From CAZSHX01 sp964606895 (GTDB taxonomy: Bacteria > Bacteroidota > Ignavibacteria > Kapaibacteriales > UBA2268), in NCBI GenBank assembly GCA_964606895.1, contig CAZSHX010000036.1, positions 1 through 45,349 of the forward strand: DNA of 45,349 nt. Reading direction: 5' to 3'. Shown here piece after piece: positions 40,826-45,349 of this stretch. Each line of letters starts with the position of its first letter. Within the stretch, counting starts at the first letter, position 1. The notes beneath the pieces are model-generated. The model searched no databases, was not told where the DNA came from, and was given only the letters and a program-made list of their open reading frames with translations. The translations under genes and the position numbers were made by a program.

Positions 40826-41515
40826 ATGAATAATCGAATTTTTATTTTTGTCATTGTTGTAGTATTGGTCATCCCGGGATGCAGTAAAGAGAATACAACT
40901 ACTTCGCCTCCTGCTAAAGTTGATGCAAAAACTTGTGCAAGTAAATGGATGACTAAAAATCTTGATGTTGACCATTACCGAAACGGGGATTCAATACCTG
41001 AGGTTAGGGACAATAAAAAATGGACTGAATTAACAACCGGTGCATGGTGTTACTACGATAATTACCCCGGAATAGGTCAAACGATAGGCAAACTATATAA
41101 TTGGTATGCTGTGCATGACCCCCGCGGTTTAGCTCCAGTTGGCTGGCATGTTGCAAGCGATGATGAATGGAAAGCATTGGAAATGTGTTTGGGTATGTCA
41201 AAAACCGAGGCTGATAAATCAGGATACCGTGGAACCGACGAAGGTGGCAAGCTTAAAGAAACAGGTACTGAGTTATGGGGAGGAGTAAATACTGGTGCTA
41301 CAAACGAAAGTGGTTTTTCTGCACTACCCGGAGGTGCCCGTGATTTCGAGACCGGTGAGTTTTTCAAACTTGGAATGTGCGGGTATTGGTGGACATCAAC
41401 AGATCTGAGTGATAACGTATGGCTAAGGTATCTCCTTAGCGATTATGCATATATTTACAGGTATTTTGGTGATAAAAATCATGGGTTTTCAGTAAGATGT
41501 GTGAAAGACAATTAA
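40826..41515 (+). CDS. lipoprotein with Fibrobacter succinogenes major paralogous (FISUMP) domain
   Basis: A 229-residue lipoprotein. From the ATG at 40826 (MNNRIFIFVIVVVLVIPGC) the lipobox is VIPGC, Cys about 19. The FISUMP domain fills the rest: MTKNLDVDHYRNGDSIP, WCYYDNYPGIGQTIGKLYNW, GLAPVGWHVASDDEWKALE, SGFSALPGGARDFETGEF and YWWTSTDLSDN, ending FSVRCVKD. The domain is common in surface proteins of Fibrobacter and Bacteroidota; its ligand is unknown. A TTG three codons upstream is less likely as the start. Confidence 0.85.
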   Translation: MNNRIFIFVIVVVLVIPGCSKENTTTSPPAKVDAKTCASKWMTKNLDVDHYRNGDSIPEVRDNKKWTELTTGAWCYYDNYPGIGQTIGKLYNWYAVHDPRGLAPVGWHVASDDEWKALEMCLGMSKTEADKSGYRGTDEGGKLKETGTELWGGVNTGATNESGFSALPGGARDFETGEFFKLGMCGYWWTSTDLSDNVWLRYLLSDYAYIYRYFGDKNHGFSVRCVKDN

Positions 41516-41697
41516 TGAATCAGGAATTCAAGAATAATTGTCACAGACTGGAATATCTAATTTCTTTTTTTAATGCTAAAGTATAAGTAATCAATAAATA
41601 TTTATACATTTCCCATTATGCATTATTTATTTTGTTTTTGCTCGAATAATTCGTAATTTTCATAAGTCAATTTGAATAAACTTTTTGAGAATTAATT

Positions 41698-43620
41698 ATG
41701 AAATTAAAATTATTCCTTTTATGCACTTCGATTATTTTTCTTTTCGGGTTTATTTCGTCCAACTCAGACGATTTATCAGACCATTATTCAGCTAAACCCT
41801 TCACCCGTTGGTGGTGGTTTGCATCTGAGCCTGATACAAATGACATCAAATACCAACTTGATTGGTTAAGCCAAAATAACTTTGGCGGAGTGGAAATCGC
41901 TTTCGTTTATCCTTACAAAGGCGACTCATTGCAAAAACGACATACATGGCTTTCTCCCGAATGGTCAGAAAAAGTTAGTTTCGCAAAAAAGTATGTAGAC
42001 AAATTAAAGCTTTCATGCGATTTCACCTTTGGAACTCTTTGGCCCTTCGGTGATTCAAAGATTCCGGAAAGCGAAGGAACCATCTTCTTTGGTGACTCGG
42101 TTTCGGAGAAATCAATGCGTCTGACCTGGGAACACCCCGTAAAAGGCAGAGTACTCAATCATCTTGATAAAACTGCCCTACAGCATTACTCAGACAGAGT
42201 GGGATGGGCATTAAAAAATGCTTTGAAAGGCAGTAAATCAGGTTTATTCTGCGATTCTTGGGAGGTCGAAACAAAAAAGTTATGGACTAAAGGTTTTGAC
42301 AAAGAATTTTTAAAAACTTTCGGATACGACATCGTTCCTTTCATGGACAGCCTGTATTCAAAGGGCTACGAAGAATATTTTTACGATTATACAAAACTAA
42401 CTTCTAAAATTGTTCTGAATGAATTCTATGGACCATTTACAGAAATTGCTCACAGACTTGGTACTTTTTCACGAGCTCAATGCGGCGGTTCACCGACTGA
42501 TTTGATGACAGCTTATGCACTTGTAGATATTCCGGAAACTGAAGCAATACTTTATGAGCCCAACTTTTCGAGAATTCCTGCTTCTGCGGCATTACTCTCA
42601 AATAAAAATATAATTTCATCTGAAACATTCACTTGCATTTACGGCTGGAAACGCTGGCCAGGACCCGGTCCTTATCAGAAAAAAGAGCAGGTTGCAGATT
42701 TGAAACTTATTGCAGATGCTCTTTTTGCAAATGGGGTTAACATGATTTTCTGGCATGGAATGCCCTACAACAAGAAAGGTGATTCTGCCATTTTTTACGC
42801 ATCTGTTCATGTTGGACCTGATTCCTATTTTGCTGACGAAATACCTGCGTTTAATAAATATATGGAAAAAGTCAGTTCATATATGCGAAAAGGAAAGTCA
42901 GCAACTTCCGTTGGAGTTTATATTCCTTTGGAAGATTCATGGATGGCTGTTGAATACCCAGATTCACTCAAATTCCCCTGGGTTTGGGGACAGTACGAAT
43001 TGCGGTATATCAGAACACCGGAATATCTGAAAAAATTCCAGCCTGTGTGGATAAATGATTATTTTCTGAAAAAATCTGAGTTAATAAATGGAATTCTTCA
43101 TTGTGGAGATGCAAAACTCAATGCACTTTTAATTGAAACTGAATATATTGATTATGATGCATTGAAAACAGTATATAAACTTGCTGAAAAAGGTTTTCCG
43201 ATTTGTATTACAAACAATTTGAAAGAACCGGGACACATTAAACACAAAGATTTTGAACCACTTCAAAACAAAATAAAAATGTTTCCCAATGTTAAAAATG
43301 AATTTAAAAATTTATCAATTGCCGACCCTAACCTTACTATTGACTGCAAAGTAGATTATTTTGCAAGAATTGTTGGTGACGAAGCCTTGATTTTCTTCTC
43401 AAATCCAAAAGCTTACGATTTAAGATATCCAATCAAATACGGTCAATCATTTTCAAAATCAGAAGTTACAGAAAATGCCCAAATTTCTTTTGCAGGAAAA
43501 ACCTTCACACAAAAACTTACTTTTGCACCATATCAGTCATTACTTTTGAAAATTGATAAATCCGGCAAAACTGAGTTCATTGATATAACCTTTGTGCCCA
43601 AAACACCAGTTACAGAATAA
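41698..43620 (+). CDS. secreted glycosyl hydrolase, GH106-like
   Basis: A 640-residue exported protein. Signal peptide about 1-22 (LFLLCTSIIFLFGFIS). The N-terminus FTRWWWFASEPDTNDIKYQL and NNFGGVEIAF are typical of the GH106-like family, whose characterised members release alpha-L-rhamnose. Other segments: CDFTFGTLWPFGDS, LFCDSWEVETKKLWTKGF, EFYGPFTEIAHRLG, SSETFTCIYGWKRWPGPG. Catalytic Glu residues of this fold can be proposed but not fixed here. No T9SS tail is apparent, unlike the GH51-type enzyme of this window. A YdeI-like protein and a SDR gene follow closely. Substrate inferred from family only. Confidence 0.65.
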   Translation: MKLKLFLLCTSIIFLFGFISSNSDDLSDHYSAKPFTRWWWFASEPDTNDIKYQLDWLSQNNFGGVEIAFVYPYKGDSLQKRHTWLSPEWSEKVSFAKKYVDKLKLSCDFTFGTLWPFGDSKIPESEGTIFFGDSVSEKSMRLTWEHPVKGRVLNHLDKTALQHYSDRVGWALKNALKGSKSGLFCDSWEVETKKLWTKGFDKEFLKTFGYDIVPFMDSLYSKGYEEYFYDYTKLTSKIVLNEFYGPFTEIAHRLGTFSRAQCGGSPTDLMTAYALVDIPETEAILYEPNFSRIPASAALLSNKNIISSETFTCIYGWKRWPGPGPYQKKEQVADLKLIADALFANGVNMIFWHGMPYNKKGDSAIFYASVHVGPDSYFADEIPAFNKYMEKVSSYMRKGKSATSVGVYIPLEDSWMAVEYPDSLKFPWVWGQYELRYIRTPEYLKKFQPVWINDYFLKKSELINGILHCGDAKLNALLIETEYIDYDALKTVYKLAEKGFPICITNNLKEPGHIKHKDFEPLQNKIKMFPNVKNEFKNLSIADPNLTIDCKVDYFARIVGDEALIFFSNPKAYDLRYPIKYGQSFSKSEVTENAQISFAGKTFTQKLTFAPYQSLLLKIDKSGKTEFIDITFVPKTPVTE

Positions 43621-43636
43621 TGAAATAATTACTAAT

Positions 43637-44098
43637 ATGAATGAAGAAATAAAATTTGAAGCACAGATTAAAGATGCAGGCAGAGGAGGTGCTTATGTCG
43701 AAATACCCTCTGCCGTTACCGAATATTTCGGAACAAAAGGCATAGTAAAAATTAAAGCAACTTTTGACGGTTATCCCTACACCGGTTCCCTTACACCGAT
43801 GGGAGGAGGAATTCACATGATTGGAATTCTTAAAGATATTCGTAGTTCAATCGAAAAGCAACCCGGAGATTTCGTCTGCGTAACAGTTATTAAAGATGAC
43901 GAACCAAGAACTATTGAAATACCTGAAGATTTACTTACTGCACTCAGCGAAAATCCAAAGTTACTCGAAACTTTCCAAAATTTAGCATTTACTCATAGGA
44001 AGGAACATATCAAAGCAATTCTTGATTCCAAAAGACCCGATACCAGATACTCACGAATCCAAAAAACAATTTTAATGATTAAGCAGAAAATGAAATGA
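43637..44098 (+). CDS. YdeI-like protein (DUF1905 / bacteriocin-protection type)
   Basis: A 153-residue cytosolic protein. The N-terminal DUF1905-like domain (FEAQIKDAGRGGAYVEIP, GYPYTGSLTPMGGGIHMIGI) is followed by a YdeI/OmpD-associated domain (IPEDLLTALSENPKLLETFQ, AFTHRKEHIKAILDSKRPDT). These domains are known as fusions but lack a defined activity. I start at the ATG at 43637, since the 15-codon upstream extension overlaps the GH106-like gene and begins with GTG. The stop overlaps the next gene by ATGA. Confidence 0.75.
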   Translation: MNEEIKFEAQIKDAGRGGAYVEIPSAVTEYFGTKGIVKIKATFDGYPYTGSLTPMGGGIHMIGILKDIRSSIEKQPGDFVCVTVIKDDEPRTIEIPEDLLTALSENPKLLETFQNLAFTHRKEHIKAILDSKRPDTRYSRIQKTILMIKQKMK

Positions 44099-45012
44099 AA
44101 AAAATAGTAATCGCAGGCGGAACCGGATTAATAGGCAAGAGTTTAACAAAACTATTAAAAAGTAAGGGTTATACTATTACTATTTTATCCAGAAACTCAG
44201 AAAAAGCAAAAGTTTCTGTTCCTGATGCTGATGAGTTTCAGACTTGGAATTATAATAAGCCGGAACAGATTGAAGAATTGATTAAGGGAGCGTATGGGGT
44301 TGTGAATCTAACAGGTGCTTCGATTGCAAGAAAGAAATGGACATCAGAATACAAGAAAGAAATCTATGATTCACGAATTATCTCAACCCAAAATATTTCT
44401 AAAGCTATAAATAACATGTCAGCTCCGCCAAAAGTATTCTTCTGTGCTTCTGCTGTCGGATACTATGGCAATAGAGGAGATGAGAAAATAGAAGAAGATT
44501 CAATACCCGGAACTGACTTTCTCGCAAATGTTTGTAAAGACTGGGAGAAATCTGCATTTCTTGCAAATTCTACTTCAAGAGTTGTTTGCGGACGTTTTGG
44601 TGTTGTGCTGGATAAATCCGAAGGAGCTTTACCAAAACTTCTGTCAAGTTTTCGAATATTTATTGGAGGTCCTTTGGGAACAGGCAAACAATGGTATCCG
44701 TGGATACATATTGATGACATTTCAGGGATGATAGCGTGGATTATTGAAAATGAAAATGCAAGAGGAGTTTTCAACATGGCTTCACCGAATCCTGTAACGA
44801 TGAATGAATTCTCAAAAATATTAGGTGAAGTTATGAATAGACCATCATTATTTCAAGTGCCTGAATTTGTTTTGAAGTTTATACTTGGAGAAATGTCCGC
44901 GATTGTTATATACGGACAGAGAGCATACCCACAAAAAGCTTTGGAAATGGGATATGAATTTAAATATTTGAATCTGAAAAATGCACTTGAAGATTTACTG
45001 GTTAAAAGCTGA
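44095..45012 (+). CDS. TIGR01777-family epimerase (SDR, YfcH-like)
   Basis: A 305-residue Rossmann-fold protein of the extended SDR superfamily. The NAD(P)-binding loop GGTGLIGKSLTK is at 9-20. Other family features: VVNLTGASIARKKWTSEYK, FFCASAVGYYGNRGDE, PWIHIDDISGMIAWIIEN and GVFNMASPNPVTMNEFSK. The role of this family is unknown; some members are linked to cell division. It overlaps the YdeI-like gene by 4 bp. A bidirectional terminator lies about 180 bp downstream. Confidence 0.85.
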   Translation: MKKIVIAGGTGLIGKSLTKLLKSKGYTITILSRNSEKAKVSVPDADEFQTWNYNKPEQIEELIKGAYGVVNLTGASIARKKWTSEYKKEIYDSRIISTQNISKAINNMSAPPKVFFCASAVGYYGNRGDEKIEEDSIPGTDFLANVCKDWEKSAFLANSTSRVVCGRFGVVLDKSEGALPKLLSSFRIFIGGPLGTGKQWYPWIHIDDISGMIAWIIENENARGVFNMASPNPVTMNEFSKILGEVMNRPSLFQVPEFVLKFILGEMSAIVIYGQRAYPQKALEMGYEFKYLNLKNALEDLLVKS

Positions 45013-45053
45013 GAGAATGTATTGAAGATTTTTATTCCAAAAATATAACGTTA

Positions 45054-45091
45054 TGTCATTCTGACACTTAACGAAGTGTAGTGGAAGAATC
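45054..45091 (+). repeat. variant dispersed TCATTCTGA repeat
   Basis: Begins TGTCATTCTGACACTTAACG and ends GGAAGAATC. Relative to the common element it carries an internal extension. The reverse-oriented copy at 45112-45137 lies 20 bp away, so the two can pair. Confidence 0.6.
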
Positions 45092-45111
45092 TAAACGTGG
45101 AACCAAGACCG

Positions 45112-45137
45112 GATTCTTCACTTCGCTCAGAATTACA
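45112..45137 (-). repeat. dispersed TCATTCTGAGCGAAG repeat
   Basis: Reverse-oriented copy (GATTCTTCACTTCGCTCAGAA then TTACA) between the SDR gene and the rRNA. Confidence 0.75.
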
Positions 45138-45191
45138 ATTACAAAGAGTTGAAAGCAGGTCAAGCATTTCTTCTGCTATGATATATAAACG

Positions 45192-45223
45192 AAAAAAGCC
45201 GGTTAAAAATAACCGGCTTTTTT
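45192..45223. terminator. bidirectional terminator between the epimerase gene and 16S rRNA
   Basis: Perfect 14-bp stem AAAAAAGCCGGTTA (45192-45205) / TAACCGGCTTTTTT (45210-45223), AAAA loop, A and T runs on both sides. On the minus strand it lies 76 nt beyond the 3' end of 16S rRNA, so it would end the rRNA transcript. Confidence 0.9.
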
Positions 45224-45299
45224 TAAAGCGTTCCTGGAAAATAGAGAGATAGAAATAATAAGTAATTTAAGCTCTTGAGAAAGTACGGATTATCTCCAG

Positions 45300-45349
<50 letters not shown>

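Noticed and set aside
43592..43636. 15-codon extension of the YdeI-like gene
   Set aside because: Begins with GTG within the GH106-like coding region; the ATG at 43637 lies just after that gene's stop and opens the conserved domain.
45013..45299. tRNA genes in the spacer next to 16S rRNA
   Set aside because: I looked for tRNA arms and a CCA-like end on both strands and saw none; only repeats and a terminator are present.

Overview
The window is about 45 kb of an AT-rich bacterial chromosome. It probably comes from the Bacteroidota/Chlorobiota (FCB) side of the tree, and an Ignavibacteria- or Kapabacteria-like lineage fits best. The basis is: secreted proteins ending in type IX secretion (T9SS) sorting domains; upstream regions with the Bacteroidota promoter pattern TTTG - about 19 nt - TAnnTTTG; and, unlike typical Bacteroidota, a motB-like/fliW/csrA group that points to flagellar genes. 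This is an inference from content; the 50 bases of 16S rRNA at the right edge are too short to place the organism.

Layout. 1-1663: non-coding, an array of structured repeats. 1664-5663: secreted proteins with T9SS tails (a subtilase whose frame is broken, and a PD40-like protein). 5962-9826: sucC, divergent from cydAB. 9988-13048: a secreted arabinofuranosidase-like enzyme convergent with a temptin-like CxxCH protein. 13241-17122 (minus): rplU-rpmA, clpP-clpX, and a phosphofructokinase with PPi-type residues. 17286-20545 (plus): murI, an HD-GYP protein, a CheY-like receiver and holA. 20546-20988: a second structured-repeat region. 20989-26825 (minus): ECF sigma factor, a membrane anti-sigma protein fused to a beta-barrel-like domain, a lipoprotein, then a double-OmpA protein and ribD. 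27185-29368 (minus): PpiD/SurA-like chaperone. 29582-31307 (plus): panC and a HEPN/MNT toxin-antitoxin pair. 31351-34546: hflX, an exported carbonic anhydrase, a solitary nuoC, mntP. 34884-37962: LamG lipoprotein and a glycosyltransferase pair. 38148-40775: motB-like, fliW, csrA, a receiver protein and an ACT-like protein. 40826-45012: FISUMP lipoprotein, a GH106-like enzyme, a YdeI-like protein and a TIGR01777 epimerase. 45300-45349: 3' end of 16S rRNA on the minus strand.

How the genes fit together. The sigma/anti-sigma/lipoprotein unit, the double-OmpA protein and the PpiD-like foldase look like an envelope-maintenance neighbourhood. MotB-like/FliW/CsrA plus a receiver look like motility and post-transcriptional control. 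The arabinofuranosidase and the GH106-like protein suggest use of plant-type or exopolysaccharide glycans. Cytochrome bd, NuoC and SucC indicate respiratory metabolism.

The most unusual material is (i) the repeat array at 321-1320, where several stems change in a compensatory way between copies and one element has three mutually pairing strands that vary together; (ii) the anti-sigma/beta-barrel fusion, which could bridge both membranes; and (iii) a 16S rRNA gene followed by its own strong terminator with no 23S or tRNA genes behind it.
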